DNA of 64,000 bases. It comes from Microbacterium sp. 10M-3C3 (GTDB lineage Bacteria > Actinomycetota > Actinomycetes > Actinomycetales > Microbacteriaceae). Below are positions 1 through 7,033 of this stretch, piece by piece; the first letter of the stretch is position 1; every line of letters begins with the position of its first letter. Made by a program: the position numbers and the translations under genes. The notes under the pieces were generated by a model. It did no database searches and was not told the origin of the DNA. It saw only the letters and a list, made by a program, of their open reading frames with translations. The stretch spans positions 1,054,001 to 1,118,000 of the forward strand of contig NZ_CP034245.1 of NCBI RefSeq assembly GCF_003931875.1. The letters run 5' to 3'.

Positions 1-2
1 CG

Positions 3-791
3 GTGGGCTCGAGTCTCGCGCTCGGCGGGGTCGTGGCATCTCTCGTCATGGACAAGGGTGCGGGGCAGCCCGCGGTCGCCATCGTGCTGGCGATCGTCGC
101 CGGGGCGGTGGTCGGCCTCGTGAACGCCGTCATCATCACGGTGCTGGGTCTGAACTCCTTCATCACGACCCTCGGCACCCTCACTGCGGTGCGCGGCGTC
201 GCGCAGCTGATCAGCCCCACGCCGCGCAACAACTTCGGCGACCAGTTCGGCATGCTCGGCGTCGGCACCGTCGCGGGGATCCCCCTCTCGGTGTGGATCG
301 CCGCGCTGCTGCTCATCGCGGCCGGGATCTTCCTCGCGTTGACGCCGACGGGCCGTCACGTGTACGCCGTCGGCGTGAACCGGCAGGCCGCGTACCTCTC
401 GGGCGTTCCCGTGCGCCGGCTGCCGTTCGCGCTGTTCGTGCTCTCGGGCGCGATGTCGGGCTTCGCCGGCACGATCGTCGCGGCTCGCCTGAACAGCGCT
501 CCGGCCGGACAGCTGGGCGCCGGATTCGAACTCGTCGTGCTGACCGCGGTGCTCCTCGGCGGGGTCGCGCTGACCGGCGGCGAGGGCACGATCTTCGGCG
601 TCGTGGTCGGGGTGCTCTTCTACGGCGCGCTGAACAACTCGCTCGTGCTCCTGGGCGTCACGACATTCTGGCAGGCCGTGGCCAGCGGACTCGCCCTGGT
701 CGCGGCGATCGGTCTCAGCGCTCTCACGCACGTTGTCCGCGTGCGCCTGGCGACGGCCCGCGCGCGGAAGCTGGTGGCGCTTGCCGCCTGA
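3..791 (+). CDS. Sugar-type ABC transporter permease (RbsC/BPD_transp_2 family), 5'-truncated
   Basis: Membrane permease subunit of a ribose/xylose-type ABC importer. The reading frame is open from the window edge, so the true start lies upstream and about 60-80 N-terminal residues are missing (family length about 320-350). The visible 262 residues show seven or so hydrophobic segments and the family's conserved stretch GLVNAVIITVLGLNSFITTLGT, followed by GRHVYAVGVNRQAAYLSGV, the loop that contacts the ATPase. The ATPase and binding protein should lie upstream. The gene ends convergently with the MoaF-family gene. The family is clear; the sugar cannot be named from this fragment. Confidence 0.9.
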   Translation: MGSSLALGGVVASLVMDKGAGQPAVAIVLAIVAGAVVGLVNAVIITVLGLNSFITTLGTLTAVRGVAQLISPTPRNNFGDQFGMLGVGTVAGIPLSVWIAALLLIAAGIFLALTPTGRHVYAVGVNRQAAYLSGVPVRRLPFALFVLSGAMSGFAGTIVAARLNSAPAGQLGAGFELVVLTAVLLGGVALTGGEGTIFGVVVGVLFYGALNNSLVLLGVTTFWQAVASGLALVAAIGLSALTHVVRVRLATARARKLVALAA

Positions 792-919
792 CCCGTGCCG
801 CGGAATCGGAGGAATGCCGCCGGCAGCATCCGATGTCCCGCTCGTCCGATTCCGGTGAGCGCCCTCACACGGCGCGGGGTCGTGGCGGGCGAGTCGCGGT
901 TGCCGCCCCCGTACGCGAA

Positions 920-948
920 AGAGCCGCGCCCCCGAGGGACGCGGCTCT
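920..948 (-). terminator. Rho-independent-type terminator of the MoaF-family gene
   Basis: A 9-bp perfect stem (AGAGCCGCG, 920-928, with CGCGGCTCT, 940-948) and an 11-nt loop lie just past the stop of the minus-strand gene ending at 963. Read on the minus strand the stem is followed by TTTCG, a short U tract. Confidence 0.6.
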
Positions 949-962
949 CGCGCGGACGCGCC

Positions 963-1781
963 TCAGCGCTCCAGCGGACGCGCCGGGTCGTACTCGACCG
1001 GGTGCACGGTGTTCGACAGCAGGCGGCCGTGTGCGCCGAAGGTGAAGTGCGTCGCGCCCGAGCCCGACTCGTCGGTGCCGAACAGCACCCCATGGGCGCG
1101 CAGGGCCTTCTGATCGCGGTGGTCCGCGATCGTGACCGAGCCGCACGGGATGACCTTCTCGCGCCACGTGAACACGTAGATGCCGGGGCGCACACGCCAG
1201 ACCGTGTTCTCGTCGGTGTCGGCGAGGCCCTGCTCGGGGCCGGCGAGGCAGTGCCACGAGTACCAGTGCGGCGAGAGGTACACGTGCTCGTACGCGTGCA
1301 CGGTCGAGTACACCCACAGCACACGGCGGCCGATCAGCTCCTCGGTGGGTGCCGGGGCCTCCCCGTGCTGGTCGAGCTCCTCGATGCGCGCGGGCGCGAA
1401 GCTCATCTGCACCGCGGTGCGCCCGGGTGCGGCGGCGCCGAGGGTGCTGACCACGGTCAGCGCGTACCCGCGGCGCAGGTCGAGGATCAGCGTCACGGCT
1501 TCGTCGGGGCGCGCGGAGGGGGTGTACTGGGCGTAGTAGAGATCCTCGTCCACCTCGATGACCTCGACGTCGTCGCGGCCGCTCCGGGCGTCGGCGGCCC
1601 ACTCCACGGCGTCGGCATCGAAGCGATACGCCGTGCGCGCGCCTTCGTCGTCGACGGTGGTGAAGGTGCGCCCGGCGAGTGCATCGGTCAGGTCGGCTTT
1701 GGCGGCGTCGAAGCCGGGCGCGAGCCCGTCGAGCGGAAGCCACGTGCGCGTGTCGGAAAGGTTCAGGGTGTCGGTCGTCAT
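963..1781 (-). CDS. MoaF family protein
   Basis: 272-residue cytosolic protein with N- and C-terminal MoaF domains; the C-terminal part has VFTWREKVIPCGSV and DHRDQKALRAHGVLFGTD. The family name refers to molybdenum cofactor, but the gene was first linked to the monoamine-inducible (moa) regulon of Klebsiella, and here it lies near a copper amine oxidase and a FeaR-type regulator. A role in amine metabolism is therefore more likely than cofactor synthesis (inference). I chose ATG 1781 because AGAAAGAGA lies just upstream; an in-frame ATG at 1835 has no comparable site. It is followed by a terminator. The biochemical activity is unknown. Confidence 0.85.
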   Translation of the reverse strand: MTTDTLNLSDTRTWLPLDGLAPGFDAAKADLTDALAGRTFTTVDDEGARTAYRFDADAVEWAADARSGRDDVEVIEVDEDLYYAQYTPSARPDEAVTLILDLRRGYALTVVSTLGAAAPGRTAVQMSFAPARIEELDQHGEAPAPTEELIGRRVLWVYSTVHAYEHVYLSPHWYSWHCLAGPEQGLADTDENTVWRVRPGIYVFTWREKVIPCGSVTIADHRDQKALRAHGVLFGTDESGSGATHFTFGAHGRLLSNTVHPVEYDPARPLER

Positions 1782-1876
1782 GCGATCTCTTTCTGTGGAG
1801 GGAGGGGAGGAGCGAGACGGATGCCACGGCTCCACGCCACGCGGGCGTCGGGCGAGCGCGGAGGGGTCATCCGTGG

Positions 1877-3358
1877 TCAGAGTCCGGGAACGGGGTCTTT
1901 GCCCTTCTCGGCCGAGGCCACGTTGAAGGCCTCGAGGTCATCGGAGAGTCCGGCGTACACGGCGGGCTTGCGGCGACGCAGGTAGGCGGCGTAGCCGAGG
2001 CCGCCGATGACCGCGAGGACGAGCAGCAGCGGCATCAGGCGGATCGCGGGTTCGCTCGAGCCCGCGACGATGTCGAAGTTGGCGACGGCCAGGACCACGA
2101 TCACCGACAGGGCGAGGAAGCCGATGCCCGGCGCGACCAGGGTGCTCCACCAGCGACGGTCGCCGCCGCGGCGGAAGAACACCACGATCGACAGCGCCGC
2201 GAGCGCCTGCAGCACGATCACGGCGAGGGTGCCGAAGCCGAGCATCGCGGGCACGAGGTTGAGGATCGGGTCGAGACCGGCCAGGGCGAAGATCCCCGCG
2301 ACGATCGCGGCGAAACCGGCCTGGACGATGCCCGCGAGCTGCGGGGCGCCCGACGAGCGGGTGCGGGCGAGGGCGAAGGGCAGCACGCGCGCGCGACCGA
2401 GGGCGTAGAGGTATCGGGTCGCCGAGTTGTGGAAGGCGAGCATCGCCGCGAACAGGCTCACGAGCAGGAGGACCTCCATCACGACGGTCAGCTGCGGACC
2501 CAGGTAGGTCGCCGCGAGGCTGAAGATCAGGTCGCCGGTCGCGAGGTGCTCCTGGGCGGTGCCCTGGGCCTGGGCGACACCGGTCGCGCTGACGACGGCC
2601 CAGGTGGTGACCCCGAGGATCACGCCGATGGCGACGATCGCGGTGTAGGTCGCGCGCGGGATGGTCTTGAGCGGGTTGCGCGCCTCCTCGCCGAACAGCG
2701 CGGTCGCCTCGAACCCGAGGAAGCCCGTCGCCGCGAGCAGCAGGCCGATCGGGAGCGAGCCCGAGAAGACGGCCTCGGGTGAGAAGGCGCCGAGATCGAA
2801 GCCCGTCTGCACGAGCACCGACACGTCGAACACCACGAGCATCAGCACCTCGAGCACGAGGGCGACCCCGAGCACCCTCGACGAGAAGTCGACGCCCGTC
2901 CGGGCCATGACGAAGCACACGATGATCGAGAGCAGGCCCCACACGTACCAGTGCAGGTCGAAGCCCGTGAGCCCCGCGATGATCGACTGCATGAAGAAGC
3001 CGCTCGTCCCGATCGTGCCGACGACGAAGAAGTTGTAGCCGAGCGCGGCGATGAGTCCCGCGATGAGGCCCCCGGTGCGCCCGAGGCCCTTGACGACGAA
3101 GGCGTAGAACCCGCCCGCGTTCACCAGCTGCTTCGACATCTGCGCGTAGCCGACGGCGAACAGCAGCAGGATCAACGCGATGATGAGGAACGACGCGGGT
3201 GTGCCCCCGCCGTTGCCGAGCGCGATCGCGAGCGACGCGACGACGACGATGCCGGTCAGCGGCGCGACCGCGGCGAGAACGAGGAAGACGATGCCGGCGA
3301 CGCCCAGCGCGCCGCGCCGCAACGCGGTGGAGGAGCCGGCGGGTGTCGGGTCGGTCAT
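1877..3358 (-). CDS. APC-superfamily amino acid/amine permease
   Basis: 493-residue integral membrane protein with about 12-13 hydrophobic segments, of the amino acid-polyamine-organocation family (secondary uptake). Family marks are the N-terminal LRRGALGVAGIVFLVLAAVAPLTG and the glycine-rich unwound TM1, plus FLGFEATALFGEEARNPLKTIPRA in the middle, typical of basic/aromatic amine porters. The start ATG 3358 has AAGGACTCGCC as ribosome site. It lies just upstream of the MoaF-family gene on the same strand (95-nt gap), so the two may form one transcript. The substrate is not determinable; the nearby amine oxidase suggests a biogenic amine. Confidence 0.9.
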   Translation of the reverse strand: MTDPTPAGSSTALRRGALGVAGIVFLVLAAVAPLTGIVVVASLAIALGNGGGTPASFLIIALILLLFAVGYAQMSKQLVNAGGFYAFVVKGLGRTGGLIAGLIAALGYNFFVVGTIGTSGFFMQSIIAGLTGFDLHWYVWGLLSIIVCFVMARTGVDFSSRVLGVALVLEVLMLVVFDVSVLVQTGFDLGAFSPEAVFSGSLPIGLLLAATGFLGFEATALFGEEARNPLKTIPRATYTAIVAIGVILGVTTWAVVSATGVAQAQGTAQEHLATGDLIFSLAATYLGPQLTVVMEVLLLVSLFAAMLAFHNSATRYLYALGRARVLPFALARTRSSGAPQLAGIVQAGFAAIVAGIFALAGLDPILNLVPAMLGFGTLAVIVLQALAALSIVVFFRRGGDRRWWSTLVAPGIGFLALSVIVVLAVANFDIVAGSSEPAIRLMPLLLVLAVIGGLGYAAYLRRRKPAVYAGLSDDLEAFNVASAEKGKDPVPGL

Positions 3359-3515
3359 GGCGAGTCCTTCGGTTCGGGTTCCAGGCGGGCCTCGTCGCCC
3401 GCTGCAGCGATCTTGCTCCGCTCGGGACCCGGGGACTTGACCGCGGGTGAGGGGGCCTGTTGCGTCCGTGCAGGGACGGATGCCGAGCCCCGGGCAGGCA
3501 CAGAGGATGGGCGGC

Positions 3516-4247
3516 ATGGACCTTCAGCTGACCTCCCGCCGTGCCCTCGTCACCGGTGCCGCCGGGGGAATCGGGCGCGCCGCCGTCGAGGCGCTCGCCG
3601 CCGTCGGCGCGCGCGTGGGCGCGATCGACGTCGATCCGCGGGTGCGTGAGCTGATCCCGCCGACGGCCGTCGCCGACCTCACGGATGCCGAGGCGGCGGC
3701 CGCCGCGGTCGAGGCGTGCGCGCGCGATCTCGGCGGGATCGATGTGGTGGTCCTGGCCGCCGGCGTCTCCGGCCCCGTCGGCACCCCGCTCGATCGCACA
3801 GCGCTCACGGACTGGGAGCGCGTCTTCGCGGTCAACGTCACCGGAGCGTTCCTCACCCTCCGCTCGGCGATCCCGTGGCTGCGACGATCGGACGCGCCCG
3901 CGGTCGTCGTCGTCGCGAGCGATTCGGCCCTCGTCGCGACCGCCGGGATGGCGCCCTACGCCGCGTCGAAGGCCGCGCTGCTGCAGCTGGCCCGCGCCGC
4001 CGCGGTTGAGCTCGCGCCCGAGGGGATCCGCGTCAACGCGGTGTGTCCCTCGATCGTCGACACCCCGATGAGTCGCCGAGATCTCGGGATGCCGAACGGC
4101 TTCACCGCCGCGGCGTACCCGGTGCAGACGCCGGCGGAGGTGGCGGATCAGATCGTGCTCCTGGCATCGCCCCGTCTCCGACCGGTGTCGGCGGCGACCT
4201 GGGTGTCGGATTTCGGTGTGAGCGCGCGATCGGGATTCCCGGCGTGA
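3516..4247 (+). CDS. SDR family NAD(P)-dependent oxidoreductase
   Basis: 243-residue classical short-chain dehydrogenase. The nucleotide-binding motif is TGAAGGIGRAA (TGxxxGxG). The catalytic Ser lies in VVVASDSALVA and the catalytic Tyr/Lys pair in YAASK. The NNAG-like motif is VLAAGVSG, slightly divergent. Start ATG 3516 is preceded by GAGG; alternative in-frame ATGs at 3480 and 3507 would only add a few non-conserved residues. It is divergent from the permease and is followed after 31 nt by a second SDR gene, so the two are probably co-transcribed. The substrate is unknown. Confidence 0.88.
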   Translation: MDLQLTSRRALVTGAAGGIGRAAVEALAAVGARVGAIDVDPRVRELIPPTAVADLTDAEAAAAAVEACARDLGGIDVVVLAAGVSGPVGTPLDRTALTDWERVFAVNVTGAFLTLRSAIPWLRRSDAPAVVVVASDSALVATAGMAPYAASKAALLQLARAAAVELAPEGIRVNAVCPSIVDTPMSRRDLGMPNGFTAAAYPVQTPAEVADQIVLLASPRLRPVSAATWVSDFGVSARSGFPA

Positions 4248-4278
4248 GCGGAGAAGCATGAACGGAGAAGGAGGAACG

Positions 4279-5082
4279 ATGAATGACGAGCTTCACGGCC
4301 AGGTGGCTCTGATCACGGGCGGTGGGACGGGGATCGGCGAGGCGGTCGCCCGCCGGCTCGCCCGCGCGGGGGTGCACGTCGTCGTGACGGGCCGACGCCT
4401 CCCACCGCTCGCGCGCGTGGCGGACGAGATCGGGGGGACCGCGATCGCTGCGGACGCTGCGCGCTCCGCCGACGCCGCGGCGCTGATCGCCCGCATCCTC
4501 AAGGAGCGCGGGCGGCTCGACATCGTCGTCGCCAACGCCGGCGGGCATGGCTTCGCCACCGTCGCCGACACCGACGACGAGGCGTGGGAGGCGGCCCTGC
4601 GCGCCAACGTCACGACGGCGTTCGTGATAGTCCGCGCGGCTCTGCCCGCCCTGGTCGCGGCGCGCGGCCGGGTGGTCGTGATGTCGTCGATCGCGGGCCT
4701 CGCGGCCGGTCCCTCGGTCGCGGGCTACACCGTCGGGAAGCACGCTCTGATCGGGCTGACCCGCTCGCTCGCCCGTGATTACGGCCGGGACGGCGTGCGG
4801 GTCAACACCGTCTGCCCGGGCTGGGTGGCGACGCCCATGGCCGACGAGGAGATGGACGCCTTCGCCGCGGCGGCGGGGCTGACCGACCGCGAGGAGGCCT
4901 ACGCGACCGTGACGCGTGACGTGCCCCTCTCCCGCCCCGCCGAGCCGGACGAGATCGCCGCGGTCGTGCGCTTCCTCGTGTCGGGTGAGTCGTCCTACAT
5001 CACCGGCGCGACGATCGTCGCGGACGGCGGCGCGCACATCGTCGACGTCCCCACGATCGCGTTCGATCACGCGGGAATGTGA
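4279..5082 (+). CDS. SDR family oxidoreductase (second of a pair)
   Basis: 267-residue classical short-chain dehydrogenase. It shows TGGGTGIGEAV (cofactor binding), NAGGHG (NAG motif), SSIAG with the catalytic Ser, and YTVGK with the catalytic Tyr/Lys. The C-terminal ITGATIVADGGAHI is the usual end of the family. The start is ATG 4279, with a perfect AAGGAGGA 5 nt upstream; an in-frame ATG at 4258 lacks a site. It is only distantly similar to the preceding SDR, so this is a pair of related activities rather than a recent duplication. It ends convergently with the AraC gene across a strong nested hairpin. Confidence 0.88.
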   Translation: MNDELHGQVALITGGGTGIGEAVARRLARAGVHVVVTGRRLPPLARVADEIGGTAIAADAARSADAAALIARILKERGRLDIVVANAGGHGFATVADTDDEAWEAALRANVTTAFVIVRAALPALVAARGRVVVMSSIAGLAAGPSVAGYTVGKHALIGLTRSLARDYGRDGVRVNTVCPGWVATPMADEEMDAFAAAAGLTDREEAYATVTRDVPLSRPAEPDEIAAVVRFLVSGESSYITGATIVADGGAHIVDVPTIAFDHAGM

Positions 5083-5121
5083 GAGCGGGTTGCGCCCGCT
5101 CGAGCGGGACCCCCTGACCTA

Positions 5122-5168
5122 TGTCCCACTCCTGGTCGGCGACCTCCCCGCCGACCATTCGAGGGACA
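5122..5168. terminator. Nested inverted repeats between convergent genes (bidirectional terminator)
   Basis: A 9-bp perfect stem (TGGTCGGCG 5133-5141 / CGCCGACCA 5149-5157, 7-nt loop) is flanked symmetrically, at 5 nt on each side, by a second 6-bp pair (TGTCCC 5122-5127 / GGGACA 5163-5168). It lies between convergent genes. There is no U tract, as is common in actinobacteria. Confidence 0.6.
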
Positions 5169-5210
5169 CGATCCGTCCGAAGGGGGACAGGGGAGAGGGG
5201 AGGGCCCGCG

Positions 5211-6167
5211 TCACCGCCCCGTGCGGCACTCGCTCGGCGAGAAGCCGAACGCCGACTTGAACGTGCGGCTGAAGTGCGCCGCATCCGGGAATCCCCATCG
5301 CGCGCCGATCGCCGACACCGACTGATCGGCGAGCAGCGGATCCGTCAGATCGCGGCGGCAGCGCTCGAGGCGACGTGAGCGGATCAGCGCGGCGACCGTG
5401 GTGCCCTGCCCCTGGAAGAGCGTGTGCAGGTGCCGCGTCGAGATGTAGTGCGCGGCGGCGATGGTTCCCGGCCCCAGGTCGGGGGAGGCGAGGTGCGTGT
5501 CGATGTGCTCCTCGACGCGCCGACGCAGGGCGGCGTGCGGATCGTTCGCGGCGACGTCGCTGCCGAGCTCGTGCGCGTAGACCGTCGTGAGCAGGTCGAG
5601 CGCGGTGTGCACCAGCCGCGACCCGGACGGACTCGCCACCTGATCGAGGTGGGTCCCGAGCTGCGCGAGGAAGGGGGCGGCGACGGCGCCGAGTCCGCCG
5701 TCGCCGGGGACGCGCACGGCCGTGAGCTGCGCAAGGGCCGACGACGGCAGGGGGAGGGCGCTCGGGGCGAACATCGTGACGATCGTGCGGAATTCGCCGC
5801 TGAAGCACAGCGTGTAGGGGCGCGAGGTGTCGTACACCGCGAAATCTCCGGGTCGCAGGAGCGCTTCGCGCCCGTCCTGGATCAGCAGCCCCGTACCGGC
5901 GAGCATGAGGCTCATCTTCACGGCGGGACCGTCGGCGCGGGCGATGAGGTCGGGAGTGCGCTCCACCACGTGCGGCGAGGCGGCGACGGTACTGACATGG
6001 ATGCCATCGGCACAGGCCGCGCGAATGGAGCCGCGGAACCGGTCGGGGTCGGCCGCCGTGACATGCAGCGGCACGAAGCTGTCGTCGACCGCCGCGCGGA
6101 ACGCGGTCAGGTCGGCGGCGTGGATGGCGGTGACACCCGATCCAGGTCGGGTCATGACGATCGGCAT
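5211..6167 (-). CDS. AraC family transcriptional regulator (FeaR-like)
   Basis: 318-residue regulator. The N-terminal two thirds form an AraC_binding_2-type cupin sensor (GRDGREALLRPGDFAVYDTS-like loop around residues 110-135). The C-terminal 100 residues form two HTH motifs: TIAAAHYISTRHLHTLFQGQG, then SAIGARWGFPDAAHFSRTFKSAFGFSPSE, a near-perfect AraC second HTH. The same sensor type occurs in FeaR, which activates the copper amine oxidase gene tynA in E. coli, so control of the nearby amine oxidase is a reasonable hypothesis. Start ATG 6167 has GAGGAGG 7 nt upstream. The region before it is unusually AT-rich (about 6210-6265). Confidence 0.88.
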   Translation of the reverse strand: MPIVMTRPGSGVTAIHAADLTAFRAAVDDSFVPLHVTAADPDRFRGSIRAACADGIHVSTVAASPHVVERTPDLIARADGPAVKMSLMLAGTGLLIQDGREALLRPGDFAVYDTSRPYTLCFSGEFRTIVTMFAPSALPLPSSALAQLTAVRVPGDGGLGAVAAPFLAQLGTHLDQVASPSGSRLVHTALDLLTTVYAHELGSDVAANDPHAALRRRVEEHIDTHLASPDLGPGTIAAAHYISTRHLHTLFQGQGTTVAALIRSRRLERCRRDLTDPLLADQSVSAIGARWGFPDAAHFSRTFKSAFGFSPSECRTGR

Positions 6168-6209
6168 GGGAGACCTCCTCGTTTCCCTCGGCACTCGGCT
6201 CCCGCGTCA

Positions 6210-6265
6210 GTTTTATCCGACGCTTGTAGAGCCAAAGTTTCCCGAATATTACCTCTCTGTATCGG
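6210..6265 (-). promoter_or_regulatory. AT-rich promoter region of the AraC-family gene
   Basis: This 114-nt intergenic gap holds a stretch much richer in A/T than its surroundings. On the minus strand it includes TAATATT and TAAAAC hexamers, either of which could serve as a -10. I cannot fix the start site. Confidence 0.3.
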
Positions 6266-6281
6266 CGGCCGCGAGTGCTTC

Positions 6282-6875
6282 TCAGCGCAACATATCGACG
6301 AGCGCGTCGACGGTGGCGCGCATCCGCTGCTCGCGCGCGGTCTCGGGCAGCAGGATGCCGTTCGCCTGCATCCCGTTGACCGCGTGCAGGATCGCGTCGC
6401 TCACCGCCTGCACGTCGAGGCCGTCACGCACCTCGCCCTGAGCCTGCGCCTCGGCAACCATCTCGCCGAACGCCTGCTGCCATTCGCGCATGAGATCGCG
6501 GAACATCTGGGCAAGAGCGGGGTCGGCCGCCGCGTACTCGAGGAACGCGATCACGATGCGCGCCTCCAGAGCGCGTTCCTCGTCGATCGGCGCGGCCTCG
6601 AGCAGGAAGGCCCGGAGCGCGGCGAGCCCCGTCGCGCCCGACGTGGCTCGGTGCGCGGCGACGCGCGCATTCGTCGCGGCGAAGACGTGCGCGAAGGCGG
6701 CCGTGAGGATCGCGCTCTTGTCCGGGAAGTAGTGCGTGACGCTGCCGTTGGCCAGCCCCAGTTCGCGCGCGAGCTCCCGCATCGTCGTCGCCTCGATGCC
6801 GCGCTGGGCGATCAGACGCCAGGTGGCCAGCACGATCTCGTGTCGGCGCGCTTCGTGATCGACCAGTCGGGGCAT
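6282..6875 (-). CDS. TetR/AcrR family transcriptional regulator
   Basis: 197-residue repressor-type protein. The N-terminal HTH is RHEIVLATWRLIAQRGIEATTMRELARELGLANGSVTHYFPDKSAIL (residues about 10-55), a textbook TetR_N domain. The rest is the helical ligand-binding/dimer domain; a TetR_C-type (BetI-like) region is likely. Start ATG 6875 is preceded by AAGGAGGAGG. It lies between the AraC regulator and the amine oxidase gene, all on the minus strand. Its target and ligand cannot be told from sequence. Confidence 0.92.
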   Translation of the reverse strand: MPRLVDHEARRHEIVLATWRLIAQRGIEATTMRELARELGLANGSVTHYFPDKSAILTAAFAHVFAATNARVAAHRATSGATGLAALRAFLLEAAPIDEERALEARIVIAFLEYAAADPALAQMFRDLMREWQQAFGEMVAEAQAQGEVRDGLDVQAVSDAILHAVNGMQANGILLPETAREQRMRATVDALVDMLR

Positions 6876-7033
6876 GTGCGTCCTCCTCCTTCGTGTCCGG
6901 ATGCCGCGGGGGAGCGCCCGGACCGGCTCACCCTATCCGGCGGGTCGAGATCGGTCGGTCAGCGCCATCGCGCATCCTTCGCGGCATCCGTCATCGTCGA
7001 GCCGGCGGAGGCGCCGCGACGCCCGGGCGCCGC

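Noticed and set aside
963..1781. MoaF as a molybdenum cofactor biosynthesis gene
   Set aside because: No other molybdenum cofactor gene is nearby; the context is amine metabolism, so the family name is kept but the function is not.
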